From CAIWHR01 sp963724975 (lineage in GTDB: Bacteria > Pseudomonadota > Gammaproteobacteria > Burkholderiales > Casimicrobiaceae), in the NCBI GenBank assembly GCA_963724975.1, contig CAVRXB010000008.1, positions 186,001 through 250,000 of the forward strand: DNA of 64,000 nt. Reading direction: 5' to 3'. Each line of letters begins with the position of its first letter. Within the stretch, counting starts at the first letter, position 1. Made by a program: the position numbers and the translations under genes. Below the pieces are notes generated by a model. That model was not told where the DNA came from. It saw only the letters and a program-made list of their open reading frames with translations, and did no database searches. Below are positions 8,092 through 16,454 of this stretch, piece by piece.

Positions 8092-8943
8092 GTGCCCGGG
8101 ATCGTCCTCACGCCGGAATTCGTCGAGCGCGGCTACAACCTTCGTGCCGCCGTGCCCGACCATCCGCGGTGGTTCGAGCACTACGCAAAAACCTCTGCCG
8201 ACGCGCGGGCGAATTGTTCGCCGCAGCTCGACTTGCGTTACGGCGCCGGCCCCAAGGAAACGCTCGATCTATTTGCTCCCGCGGGTCCTGTCAAAGCCAC
8301 GTTCGTGTTTTTTCACGGCGGCTACTGGCGTGCGCTCGACAAGAGCGATTTTTCGTTCGTGGCGCCTGCCTTCCTCGCGCAAGGCATCGCGGTCGCCGTC
8401 GTCAACTACGACCTTTGTCCCGACGTCAGCATTGCAACGATTGTCGATGAGTGTCGACGCGCCATCGTCTGGCTCGCGCGCGAGGGCGGCGCGCTCGGCG
8501 TCAATGTTGAGCGCATCGTTGTTGGCGGCCACTCCGCCGGCGGCCATATTGCAGCGATGCTTCTCGCCACCGATTGGGCGACGGCGGGACTCGCGCGGGA
8601 CCCCATTGGCGGCGGCGTGTCGCTATCCGGCGTGCACGACCTCGCGCCGATGGTGCTGTTCTCGTATAACGCTGACCTGAAGCTCGACGACGCTGAGGCG
8701 GCGCGACTGTCCCCGGTGCGGCTGCGAACGCAGTCGAAGAGCCCGGTTTTGATTGCCGTGGGGGCGGACGAGACGACGGAGTTTCTACGGCAATCGGCGC
8801 TTCTCTGGGACGCGTGGCCCGGGAACCACGCGCCGAATGCCACCGGGCCCCTCGTCATCCCCGAACGCAACCACTTTGAGGTCGTCGCGGATTACGGCAA
8901 CCCGGCCAGCGGTCTCTTCCGCCACACCCTCAGTCTGTTCTGA
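8092..8943 (+). CDS. Alpha/beta hydrolase, arylformamidase (kynurenine formamidase)-like
   Basis: A 283-residue alpha/beta hydrolase. The oxyanion motif H-G-G-Y-W-R is at about residue 75 and the nucleophile elbow G-H-S-A-G-G near 147; the C-terminal P-E-R-N-H-F supplies the catalytic histidine. The H-G-G-Y-W and D-K-S-D-F-S-F-V-A sequence resembles the kynurenine formamidase (arylformamidase) branch of the esterase family. That would hydrolyse N-formylkynurenine or formylanthranilate, feeding anthranilate to the upstream operon, but a general carboxylesterase is possible. Start is GTG 8092, 7 bases after the copy A element, whose AGG may be the ribosome-binding site. Confidence 0.8.
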   Translation: MPGIVLTPEFVERGYNLRAAVPDHPRWFEHYAKTSADARANCSPQLDLRYGAGPKETLDLFAPAGPVKATFVFFHGGYWRALDKSDFSFVAPAFLAQGIAVAVVNYDLCPDVSIATIVDECRRAIVWLAREGGALGVNVERIVVGGHSAGGHIAAMLLATDWATAGLARDPIGGGVSLSGVHDLAPMVLFSYNADLKLDDAEAARLSPVRLRTQSKSPVLIAVGADETTEFLRQSALLWDAWPGNHAPNATGPLVIPERNHFEVVADYGNPASGLFRHTLSLF

Positions 8944-8983
8944 TTGTCGCTCCCGTCGCACGGGCGGGTTCATCCTCTGGGCA

Positions 8984-9036
8984 TTGACAAATGACCGTGA
9001 GTCATTTAGTCTTGAGTACGAATTGACCCTGAGTCA
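8984..9036 (+). promoter_or_regulatory. Promoter with two TGAC-N5-GTCA operators for the TetR/RND operon
   Basis: A perfect TTGACA (8984-8989) is followed 17 bases later by TAGTCT (9007-9012) as a weak -10. Two matching dyads overlap and follow it: AAATGAC-N5-GTCATTT at 8989-9007 and TGAC-N5-GTCA at 9024-9036. Their centres are about 32 bases apart, three helical turns. The first lies over the promoter spacer. This is a typical layout for an autorepressing TetR regulator whose gene starts at 9068. Binding itself is inferred. Confidence 0.72.
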
Positions 9037-9067
9037 GTTATGGGTCTTCAGAAAAGTGAACGAATTC

Positions 9068-9748
9068 ATGGTCATACGCCAGCGTGCCATTCAGGCCGAG
9101 GACAAGAAGGAACGCCACGACGCGATCCTCGACGCGGCTGAACGCGTTCTTCTTCGCTCGCCGGAACGCCTTGCGAGCGTCGCCGAAGTCGCCGAAGACG
9201 CGGGACTCGCCAAGGGAACCGTCTATCTCTATTTCCCCAGCAAGGAAGAGTTGCTTCTCGCCGTTCATGAGCGGCGGATCAGCGGTTTCTTTCACGACGT
9301 GATCGCGCTCGTCGAGGCCGACGCGCCGATGACGATCGACGCGATGCTCGCGCTCACGCACCGCCATATTGTCGAGCCGCCGCTCTTCCTCCCGCTCGCG
9401 TCGCGCTGCTTCGGAATGATGGCGCACAGCATCCCGCTCGAAAGTGCGGTCGCCTTCAAGCAGCGGATGGCGGCGCGCTTGCAGCGCGCGGGGGCTGGTC
9501 TCGAGCGCCACTTTCCTGCGCTTCCCCGCGGCGGCGGAGTCGCGCTGCTGCGTCGCAGTTACGCGCTGATCCTCGGCCTTTGGCAGATGTCCCCGTCGGC
9601 GGAGGGCGAAGCTGCGCTTTGCCCGATGAGCGGCGCCGGCACGTCGCCGGTTTTCGCCTGGAGCTATCCCGTCGAGCTCGACGTTGCGCTGCGCGCGCTG
9701 TGGCAGGGAATGATCGGCGCCGGCGTTGCCTTGGAGATCTCACGATGA
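9068..9748 (+). CDS. TetR family regulator of the adjacent RND pump
   Basis: A 226-residue TetR/AcrR protein. The N-terminal helix-turn-helix runs from about residue 15 to 60, including I-L-D-A-A-E-R-V-L, V-A-E-D-A-G-L-A-K-G-T-V-Y-L-Y-F and S-K-E-E-L-L. ATG 9068 is chosen because it precedes the HTH by the usual distance and follows the operator region; the open frame extends upstream into the hydrolase without homology. The last four bases overlap the membrane-fusion gene (ATGA), so regulator and pump form one operon. It presumably represses that operon through the two TGAC-N5-GTCA sites and is released by a pump substrate. Confidence 0.92.
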   Translation: MVIRQRAIQAEDKKERHDAILDAAERVLLRSPERLASVAEVAEDAGLAKGTVYLYFPSKEELLLAVHERRISGFFHDVIALVEADAPMTIDAMLALTHRHIVEPPLFLPLASRCFGMMAHSIPLESAVAFKQRMAARLQRAGAGLERHFPALPRGGGVALLRRSYALILGLWQMSPSAEGEAALCPMSGAGTSPVFAWSYPVELDVALRALWQGMIGAGVALEISR

Positions 9749-10860
9749 ACACGACTGTACGCACACTGATTGTCGCCACGGCGCTGCTGGCTGCCGCCGG
9801 CTGCGCGAAACACGAAACGGTCGCCGATCCTTCGCGTCCCGTCGTGCTCGCACAGGTCGTTGCCGGCAGCGGCGGCGAAACCTCGGTCTTCCCCGGTGAA
9901 GTGAAGCCGCGCTATGAATCCGATCTCGCGTTCCGCATCGGCGGCAAGATCATCGAGCGCTTCGTCGATGCCGGCGCGCGCGTGCGCAAGGGACAGGTGC
10001 TCGCGCGACTCGATCCGGCGGACGTCGGCCTGCAGGCTGAAGCGGCACGAGCTCAGGTCACGGCAGCTCAAAACGAGCATGACTTCGCGAAGGCGGAGTA
10101 CGGCCGGTACCAGAATCTCCTCGAGCAGAAATTCGTCAGTGCGTCGGCGCTGGACGCAAAGCGCAACGCGATGAACACGAATGCCGCGAAGCTCGAGCAG
10201 GCGAAGGCCAACCTAAGCGTCACGCGCAACCAGGCGGCGTATGCGACACTCGTCGCGCCGGAGGACGGCGTGATCACCGCGGTCAATGCCGAATCGGGGC
10301 AGGTCGTGGCTCCCGCGCAAGTCGTGATGCGGCATGCGCGAGAGACCGAGCGCGAAGTCGTGATTGCGGTGCCGGAAGCGCGGATCAACGAGCTCGAGCG
10401 AGCTGCCAAAATCGCAGTCGTCCTCGTCGCGGAACCCAACAAACCCTATCTCGCGAAGGTGCGCGAAATCTCGCCGGTCGTCGACGCTGCAACGCGCACG
10501 TTCGCCGTGCGCGTCAAGGTCGAGGATCCGGCGCCTGCGCTGCAATGGGGCATGACGGCCAACGTCGTTGTCGCGGCAGCGGGCGCAACGTCCGCAAGCC
10601 TTCTGCCCGCGACGTCGGTCTACCACACGATCGACGGGCGGCCGGCTGTCTGGGTGTTCGATCCCACGGCCGGCAAAGTCGCGCTGCGTCCAGTTGTTAT
10701 CGCCCAATACCGGGAGGATGGCGTCGTGATCGGTTCCGGCCTGTCCGCCGGCGAGTGGGTGGTGGCGACCGGTGCGAACAAGCTGCATGAAGGACAGCAG
10801 GTGCGCCCCTACGAAGCGGCGGGACGGCCGTCGCCGCCGGTGACCGCCCAGTCCGGCTAG
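9745..10860 (+). CDS. RND efflux periplasmic adaptor (membrane fusion) lipoprotein
   Basis: A 371-residue HlyD/AcrA-type adaptor. The signal peptide ends in a lipobox, L-A-A-A-G-C with Cys20, so it is an inner-membrane-anchored lipoprotein. A lipoyl half-motif (G-G-K-I-I-E-R-F-V-D-A-G-A-R-V-R-K-G-Q-V-L-A-R-L-D) near residues 65-90, a coiled-coil hairpin around 100-150, and the second half-motif with D-G-V-I-T near 175 follow, then a beta-barrel. It links the inner-membrane pump at 11144 to an outer-membrane channel, whose gene is not nearby. The TAG stop shares its G with mobile element copy B. Confidence 0.93.
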   Translation: MNTTVRTLIVATALLAAAGCAKHETVADPSRPVVLAQVVAGSGGETSVFPGEVKPRYESDLAFRIGGKIIERFVDAGARVRKGQVLARLDPADVGLQAEAARAQVTAAQNEHDFAKAEYGRYQNLLEQKFVSASALDAKRNAMNTNAAKLEQAKANLSVTRNQAAYATLVAPEDGVITAVNAESGQVVAPAQVVMRHARETEREVVIAVPEARINELERAAKIAVVLVAEPNKPYLAKVREISPVVDAATRTFAVRVKVEDPAPALQWGMTANVVVAAAGATSASLLPATSVYHTIDGRPAVWVFDPTAGKVALRPVVIAQYREDGVVIGSGLSAGEWVVATGANKLHEGQQVRPYEAAGRPSPPVTAQSG

Positions 10861-11125
10861 GGCCTGTTAACGCTATGGGCGCATACGCGAACGAGTGGCA
10901 TGGGGCGCCAATCGCGACAGCCGACGATGCCAAGACTGGCGGTCTTGGCGAGGAGAGCAACAAAGAGTGGCGCCCGAGGCCGCGCGTTCCCTTCGGGTTG
11001 CTGGCGAAAACGCCCATCGCTACGTTGCAAAGTCTCGCCGGGTGCCCGACCCGCTTCGCCTTCGCGCCTTGCGCTGGGCGTTTTCGTCCGTGCAACGCGT
11101 TTGTGTCCATAGCGTTAACAGGCCC
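10860..11125 (+). mobile_element. Repeat family copy B: full-length 266-bp MITE-like element
   Basis: Begins GGGCCTGTTAACGCTATG and ends with the inverted complement CATAGCGTTAACAGGCCC, flanked by TA on both sides (10858-10859, 11126-11127). The left TA plus G makes the TAG stop of the adaptor gene; the right side reads TAA. Inside are an inverted pair CGAAAACGCCC ... GGGCGTTTTCG and a tight hairpin GCCAAGAC-TGGCG-GTCTTGGC at 10929-10949. Orientation is opposite to copies C and D. Short open frames inside are not conserved between copies, so it looks non-coding. It lies between two genes of the efflux operon. Confidence 0.88.
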
Positions 11126-11143
11126 TAATCGCGTCGCTTCGCG

Positions 11144-14100
11144 ATGATCGCGCCCGAATCCGCCAGCGGCGCGCCCGGCTCGCGCTTCAATCTGTCCGAA
11201 TGGGCGCTCCATCATCGGCTGCTCGTCCTCTATCTGATCGTCGTGTTCGCGCTGGCGGGTGTGCTCGCGTACCAAAGGCTTGGCCAGTCCGAAGATCCGC
11301 CGTTCACGTTCAAGGTCATGGTGGTGAAGACCAACTGGCCCGGCGCCGCCGCGAGCGACGTCGAGCAGCAGGTGACCGACCGCCTCGAGCGCAAGCTGCA
11401 GGAATTGCCGCTTGAGTGGGTGCGCAGCTATTCGAAGCCGGGCGAATCGCTCGTCTTCGTGTCGTTCAAGGATTCGCAGCCCGCGGCCACGATTCCGGAC
11501 CTCCAGTACCAGGTCCGCAAAAAGATCGGCGACATAAGGAATACGCTGCCCGCCGGCATCCAGGGCCCGTTCTTCAACGACGAATTCGGCGACACGTACA
11601 CCAATCTGTACGCGATCACCGGCGAGGGCTTCGGCTATCGCGACTTGAAGGAGTTCGGCGATCGGGTACGCGCCGAGCTGCTGCGCGTCCCCGGCGTGGC
11701 CAAGGTCGATTTCATCGGCGAGCAGGACGAGAAGATCTACATCGAGATGTCGAACGCGCGGCTCGCTTTGCTCGGCATCGAGCCCGCGCAGATCGTGCAG
11801 ACGTTAGCGGCGCAGAACGCGGTCGCCGCAGCGGGCGTGTTCGACACCGCGACCGACCGCATCTATCTTCGACCGACAGGCGCCTTCGACACGCTGGACG
11901 CGGTGCGCGACATCGCGATCCGCGCCAACAACCGCCTGTTCCGGCTGGGCGACATCGCGGACGTCTCGCGCGGCTACGTGGATCCGCCGCAGCAGAAGAT
12001 GCGCTGGAAAGGCCGCGAGGCGCTTGGCATCGGCGTTACGATGGTCAAGGGCGGCGATGTGATCGACCTCGGCACGGCGCTCGACGCCAAGCTGGTGGCG
12101 GTGGAGGCGGCGCTTCCCGCCGGCGTCGAGATCGGTCACGTTGCCAGCATGCCGCGCGCGGTCGCGCGCTCGGTGCGCGAATTCCTGCGCTCGCTCGCCG
12201 AAGCGGTCACGATCGTGCTTGCCGTATCGCTCGTGAGCCTCGGTTTGCGTACGGGACTTGTGGTCGCGGTCTCGATCCCGCTCGTGCTCGCGATGACATT
12301 CGTCTTCATGGCCATCTTCGACATCGGCCTCCACAAGATCTCGCTCGGCGCGCTGATCCTGTCGCTTGGGCTTCTCGTCGACGACGCGATCATCGCGGTG
12401 GAGATGATGGCGATCAAGCTGGAGCAGGGATTCGACCGCTTTCGCGCGGCGAGCTTTGCCTACACCAGCACTGCGTTTCCGATGCTGACCGGCACGCTCG
12501 TCACCGTCGCCGGATTCCTGCCGATTGCGACCGCGAAAAGCGGGACCGGCGAGTACACGCGCTCGCTGTTCGAAGTATCGGCGATCGCACTGATCGCGTC
12601 GTGGTTCGTCGCCGTGATCGCGATTCCTTATCTCGGCTATCGGATGTTGCCCGATTTCACGAAGCCACGGCGCGCCTCGCCGGCGGCACGGTTGTTGGCG
12701 CGAATGCGCGGACTCCCGGAGCCCTCGCCGCGCGAAGCCTCGCACGACGACCCCGACCACGTTTACGACACACGCTTCTACCGGCGGTTTCGCTCACTCG
12801 TCGACTGGAGCGTTGCGCACCGCTTCATCGTGATCGCTGCGACACTTGGCGTGTTCGCTTCCGCGATGGTCGCATTCCGCTTCGTCCCGCAGCAGTTCTT
12901 CCCGTCATCGTCGCGGCCCGAATTGATCGTCGACTTGCGGTTACCCGAAGGCAGTTCGTTCGCCGCGACGCTCGCCGAGTCGAAGCGCATGGAGAAGATC
13001 CTCGACGGCGAAGCGGGTATCGAAAACTACGTCGCCTATGTCGGTGTGGGCAGCCCGCGTTTCTACCTGCCGCTCGACCAGCAGCTGCAAAGCTCGAATT
13101 TCGCGCAGTTCGTGCTGGTCGCGAAGAGCAACGACGAACGCGAAAGGCTGCGCACGCGTCTGGTCAAGCTCTTCGACGACGATTTTCCTGCCCTTCGCGG
13201 CCGCGTGTCGCGGCTGGAAAACGGTCCGCCCGTCGGGTTCCCCGTCCAGTTCCGTGTGTCCGGCGAAGACCTCTCGCGCGTGCGGGCGATCGCGCAACAG
13301 GTAATGGCCGTCGTGCGCGCAGAGTCCGCAGTCGCCAATGCGCAATTCGATTCCGACGAGCCGACCAAGGTGATCCGTCTCGTCGTCGACCAGAACAAGG
13401 CGCGAGTGTTGGGCTTCTCGTCGCAGGACCTGGCCGCGTTCCTCAACAACTCGGTGTCCGGACTGTCGGTGACCTACGTCCGGGAGCGTGACAAGCAGAT
13501 CGAGGTCGTTCTGCGCGGCGCGCCCGCCGAGCGCGCGAGGCTCTCGTTCCTCAAGGACCTTGCATTGCCGTCGCGCAGCGGCAAGGCCGTGTCGATCACG
13601 CAAATCGCCGACATTCGCTACGAGCAGGAAGACGGCATCATCTGGCGGCGCGACCGGTTGCCGACCGTCACCGTCCGCGGCGACGTCGTGGGTGATGCGC
13701 AGGGTCCCGATGTCACGAAGCGGATCGATCCCCGCCTCGATGCGCTCCGCGCATCGCTCCCGCTTGGCTATCGCATCGAAATCGGCGGCGCCATCGAGGA
13801 TTCCGCGCGTGGACAGAAATCGATCGTGGCCGGCGTTCCTCTGATGCTGCTGGTGATTGTGACGCTGCTCGTGATTCAGCTGCGGAGCTTCTCGCGCACG
13901 TTGATGGTGCTCCTGACCGCGCCGCTCGGACTGATTGGCGTGACGGCGGGGCTCCTTGCTTCAGGGTTGCCGTTCGGCTTCGTCGCGATGCTGGGAACGA
14001 TCGCGCTGTCCGGAATCATCATGCGCAACTCCATCATCCTCGTCGACCAGATCGAGCAGGACATCGCGCTGGGGCACTCGCAGTGGGACGCGATCGTCGG

Positions 14101-14323
14101 CGCCACGACGCGCCGATTCCGGCCGATCGTGCTGACGGCTGCCGCCGCCGTGCTGGGGATGATCCCGCTTGTGCGCAGTGCCTTTTTCGGGCCCATGGCA
14201 GTCGCGATGATGGGCGGCATCCTGGTGGCGACCGTGCTGACGCTCGTCTTCCTCCCGGCTCTGTATGCCGCGTGGTTCCGCGTGCGTCGTACGCCGCCGC
14301 TCGTGGGCAGTGCGGCGCCCTGA
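11144..14323 (+). CDS. RND efflux transporter permease (AcrB/HAE1-like)
   Basis: A 1059-residue resistance-nodulation-division transporter of normal length. The first transmembrane helix is near residues 25-45, then a large periplasmic loop, helices 2-6 around 340-500 with the proton-relay aspartates in G-L-L-V-D-D-A-I-I-A-V-E, a second periplasmic loop, and helices 8-12 near the C-terminus including G-I-I-M-R-N-S-I-I-L-V-D. It forms a proton-driven trimer with the adaptor encoded upstream, separated only by element copy B. The substrate cannot be read from the sequence. No outer-membrane factor gene follows, so it likely borrows one. Confidence 0.95.
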   Translation: MIAPESASGAPGSRFNLSEWALHHRLLVLYLIVVFALAGVLAYQRLGQSEDPPFTFKVMVVKTNWPGAAASDVEQQVTDRLERKLQELPLEWVRSYSKPGESLVFVSFKDSQPAATIPDLQYQVRKKIGDIRNTLPAGIQGPFFNDEFGDTYTNLYAITGEGFGYRDLKEFGDRVRAELLRVPGVAKVDFIGEQDEKIYIEMSNARLALLGIEPAQIVQTLAAQNAVAAAGVFDTATDRIYLRPTGAFDTLDAVRDIAIRANNRLFRLGDIADVSRGYVDPPQQKMRWKGREALGIGVTMVKGGDVIDLGTALDAKLVAVEAALPAGVEIGHVASMPRAVARSVREFLRSLAEAVTIVLAVSLVSLGLRTGLVVAVSIPLVLAMTFVFMAIFDIGLHKISLGALILSLGLLVDDAIIAVEMMAIKLEQGFDRFRAASFAYTSTAFPMLTGTLVTVAGFLPIATAKSGTGEYTRSLFEVSAIALIASWFVAVIAIPYLGYRMLPDFTKPRRASPAARLLARMRGLPEPSPREASHDDPDHVYDTRFYRRFRSLVDWSVAHRFIVIAATLGVFASAMVAFRFVPQQFFPSSSRPELIVDLRLPEGSSFAATLAESKRMEKILDGEAGIENYVAYVGVGSPRFYLPLDQQLQSSNFAQFVLVAKSNDERERLRTRLVKLFDDDFPALRGRVSRLENGPPVGFPVQFRVSGEDLSRVRAIAQQVMAVVRAESAVANAQFDSDEPTKVIRLVVDQNKARVLGFSSQDLAAFLNNSVSGLSVTYVRERDKQIEVVLRGAPAERARLSFLKDLALPSRSGKAVSITQIADIRYEQEDGIIWRRDRLPTVTVRGDVVGDAQGPDVTKRIDPRLDALRASLPLGYRIEIGGAIEDSARGQKSIVAGVPLMLLVIVTLLVIQLRSFSRTLMVLLTAPLGLIGVTAGLLASGLPFGFVAMLGTIALSGIIMRNSIILVDQIEQDIALGHSQWDAIVGATTRRFRPIVLTAAAAVLGMIPLVRSAFFGPMAVAMMGGILVATVLTLVFLPALYAAWFRVRRTPPLVGSAAP

Positions 14324-14349
14324 GCGCCGCCCGTTACCGTGGGCGGCGC
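14324..14349 (+). terminator. Strong GC hairpin between the RND gene and ribBA
   Basis: A perfect 9-bp stem, GCGCCGCCC (14324-14332) and GGGCGGCGC (14341-14349), with an 8-base loop, begins right after the RND stop codon. No T-run follows; instead GGGTAAAATGG gives a TAAAAT -10-like box at 14358-14363 for ribBA. It may be a Rho-independent-like hairpin without a U tract or an attenuator. No FMN riboswitch is visible here. Confidence 0.55.
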
Positions 14350-14390
14350 CCTGCGGGTAAAATGGCGGCCTTGCGCTTCGGAACGCCGCC

Positions 14391-15497
14391 ATGACGCTCA
14401 GCACGACAATCGAAATCATCGACGACCTCAAGGCCGGCCGTATGGTCGTGCTGGTCGACGAAGAGGATCGCGAGAATGAAGGCGATCTCGTGCTCGCCGC
14501 CGATTTCGTGACACCCGAAGCGATCAATTTCATGGCGCGGCACGGGCGCGGGCTCGTCTGCCTCACGCTTACCGAAGAGCGATGCCGGCAGCTGGGTCTA
14601 GTGCCGATGGTTGCGACCAACCGTGCGTCGCAGGGCACGAATTTCACCGTATCGATCGAGGCGGCCGAGGGTGTGACCACCGGCATCTCCGCTGCGGATC
14701 GCGCGCGCACGGTGTTGGCGGCCATCGCTCCTGATGCGCAACCGCATGATCTCGTGCACCCCGGGCATATCTTCCCTGTGATGGCGCAAGCCGGCGGCGT
14801 GCTCGCGCGGGCAGGGCACACGGAAGCGGGCTGCGATCTCGCTCGCCTCGCCGGACGCACACCTGCCGCCGTCATCTGCGAAATCATGAAGGATGACGGG
14901 ACGATGGCGCGCCTGCCAGACCTCCTCGTCTTTGCGCAGTCGCACCAACTGAAGATCGGCACGATCGCTGACTTGATCCAGCATCGCAGCCGAACCGAGC
15001 GGCTGGTCGAGCGCATCGCCGAGCGCCCGCTGACAACCGAGCACGGCGCGTTCCGCCTCGTCGTCTATCGCGACAAGCTTACCGACGCGACGCATCTCGC
15101 TCTCGTGCGCGGGCCGCTGTCGCCGGACACGGAGACGCTCGTGCGCGTCCACGAGCCGCTCTCGGTGATGGATCTGCTCGACTCCGGCAGCACCTCGCAT
15201 TCGTGGACGATCTCCGCGGCGCTTGCCGCCGTCGCCGATGCGGGGCGCGGCGTCATCGTGCTCTTGCACCGGCCGGAGAGTGCGCAGGAGCTTCGCCGCC
15301 GCGCCGTTGCCGCGGAACCTCCGGTCTCGCCGAAGCTGGACCTGCGCAACTACGGCATCGGCGCCCAGATCCTGCGCGATCTCAATGTTGGCCGCATGCG
15401 TTTGATGGCGAAGCCGCGAAAAATGCCGAGCATGACGGGCTTCGATCTCGAAGTGACGGGCTATGTCGAGCCGCCAGCGCATTCGAAGGCATCGTAG
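14391..15497 (+). CDS. ribBA: 3,4-dihydroxy-2-butanone-4-phosphate synthase with degenerate GTP cyclohydrolase II domain
   Basis: A 368-residue two-domain protein. The N-terminal ~200 residues are a complete DHBP synthase: V-D-E-E-D-R-E-N-E-G-D-L near residue 22 (acidic metal loop) and G-H-T-E-A-G-C-D-L near 143. It converts ribulose 5-phosphate to the four-carbon riboflavin precursor. The C-terminal half has the GTP cyclohydrolase II fold but contains no cysteine at all, so the three zinc ligands needed for GTP opening are missing. This one-armed RibBA is common in betaproteobacteria, which keep a separate ribA. It heads the ribBA-ribH-nusB-thiL-pgpA run. Confidence 0.94.
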   Translation: MTLSTTIEIIDDLKAGRMVVLVDEEDRENEGDLVLAADFVTPEAINFMARHGRGLVCLTLTEERCRQLGLVPMVATNRASQGTNFTVSIEAAEGVTTGISAADRARTVLAAIAPDAQPHDLVHPGHIFPVMAQAGGVLARAGHTEAGCDLARLAGRTPAAVICEIMKDDGTMARLPDLLVFAQSHQLKIGTIADLIQHRSRTERLVERIAERPLTTEHGAFRLVVYRDKLTDATHLALVRGPLSPDTETLVRVHEPLSVMDLLDSGSTSHSWTISAALAAVADAGRGVIVLLHRPESAQELRRRAVAAEPPVSPKLDLRNYGIGAQILRDLNVGRMRLMAKPRKMPSMTGFDLEVTGYVEPPAHSKAS

Positions 15498-15506
15498 AGT
15501 CCGATC

Positions 15507-15974
15507 ATGCCCGACCTGATGCGCATTTCCCCGAATACGTCGGGTGACGGCCGCCGTGTCGGCATCGTCGTGTCGCGGTTCAATGCCGCGATCGGTGACC
15601 AGTTGCTCGCCGGTGCACTCCGCGCGCTGGCCGAGGCCGGCGTGACGGACCGCGATATCGTCGTCGTCACCGTCCCGGGGGCGCTCGAGACGCCGCTCGC
15701 GCTGCAGCGTCTCGCGCAGGCGGGTAATTGCGATGCGCTGGTCGCGCTGGGCGCAGTTGTACGCGGAGAAACCTATCATTTCGAGATCGTCGCCAACGAG
15801 TCGGCCGCCGGTGTTGCGAGCGTGCAGCTCGAGTCCGGAATCCCGATCGGAAACGGCATCCTTACGACCGACACCGAAGCGCAGGCGGTCGCTCGTGCCG
15901 ACGCAAAGGGATTCGAGGCGGCGCAAGCGGCGCTCGAGCTCGCGAATCTGCTCGACGCGATCGATGATCTGTAG
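15507..15974 (+). CDS. ribH: 6,7-dimethyl-8-ribityllumazine synthase
   Basis: A 155-residue lumazine synthase. Characteristic segments are G-I-V-V-S-R-F-N at about residue 19, V-P-G-A-L-E-T-P near 55, L-G-A-V-V-R-G-E-T-Y-H-F near 81 (catalytic histidine) and P-I-G-N-G-I-L-T-T near 113. It joins the RibB product to the aminopyrimidine to make lumazine, the penultimate step of riboflavin synthesis, as a 60-mer or pentamer. It starts 9 bases after ribBA and is followed 9 bases later by nusB, a conserved order. Confidence 0.96.
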   Translation: MPDLMRISPNTSGDGRRVGIVVSRFNAAIGDQLLAGALRALAEAGVTDRDIVVVTVPGALETPLALQRLAQAGNCDALVALGAVVRGETYHFEIVANESAAGVASVQLESGIPIGNGILTTDTEAQAVARADAKGFEAAQAALELANLLDAIDDL

Positions 15975-15983
15975 CACCCGGCG

Positions 15984-16439
15984 ATGAGGGCCAATCCACG
16001 CCGCCGCGCCCGGGAATTCGCGTTGCAGGGACTCTACCAGCGCCATCTTTCGGGGAATGCGATTCCAGCGATCCGCGCGCAATTGGCGGAAGCGGGAGGC
16101 TTCGCGCTCGCCGATCAGGCGTACTTCGACGAGCTGTGGGCCGGCGTGACCGCCGATGAAGCAGCGCTGGTCGAGAGCATCGCGCCATGGCTCGACCGCG
16201 CCGCGACCGGCCTTTCGCCGATCGAACGCGCGATCCTCGTCATCGGCGCTTGGGAAATGCGGCACCGGCTTGAAATTCCGTATCGCGTCGTGATCAACGA
16301 AGCCGTCGAGCTCGCGAAGTCCTATGGTGGAACCGACGGCCACAAGTTCGTCAACGGCGTGTTGGACAAGGTCGCCGCCGAATTGCGCGCCGACGAGATC
16401 AGGGCGCTCGCGGCCGAACGGGCTGCTGGCGGCAGCTGA
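15984..16439 (+). CDS. nusB: Transcription antitermination factor NusB
   Basis: A 151-residue all-helical RNA-binding protein. The N-terminal R-R-R-A-R-E-F-A-L-Q-G-L-Y-Q motif and the C-terminal I-N-E-A-V-E-L-A-K-S-Y-G-G-T-D-G-H-K-F-V-N-G-V-L-D are diagnostic. With NusE (S10) it binds boxA of rRNA leaders to prevent early termination. Its place directly after ribH is conserved across proteobacteria. Length is normal. Confidence 0.96.
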   Translation: MRANPRRRAREFALQGLYQRHLSGNAIPAIRAQLAEAGGFALADQAYFDELWAGVTADEAALVESIAPWLDRAATGLSPIERAILVIGAWEMRHRLEIPYRVVINEAVELAKSYGGTDGHKFVNGVLDKVAAELRADEIRALAAERAAGGS

Positions 16440-16454
16440 TGCCGACATTCCCGC

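Noticed and set aside
11416..13491. A 691-residue plus-strand frame inside the RND gene
   Set aside because: Out-of-frame shadow; the RND frame is complete with all expected motifs.
14324..14390. FMN riboswitch in front of ribBA
   Set aside because: Only 67 bases are available and they hold a simple hairpin; the conserved multi-stem FMN aptamer segments are absent.
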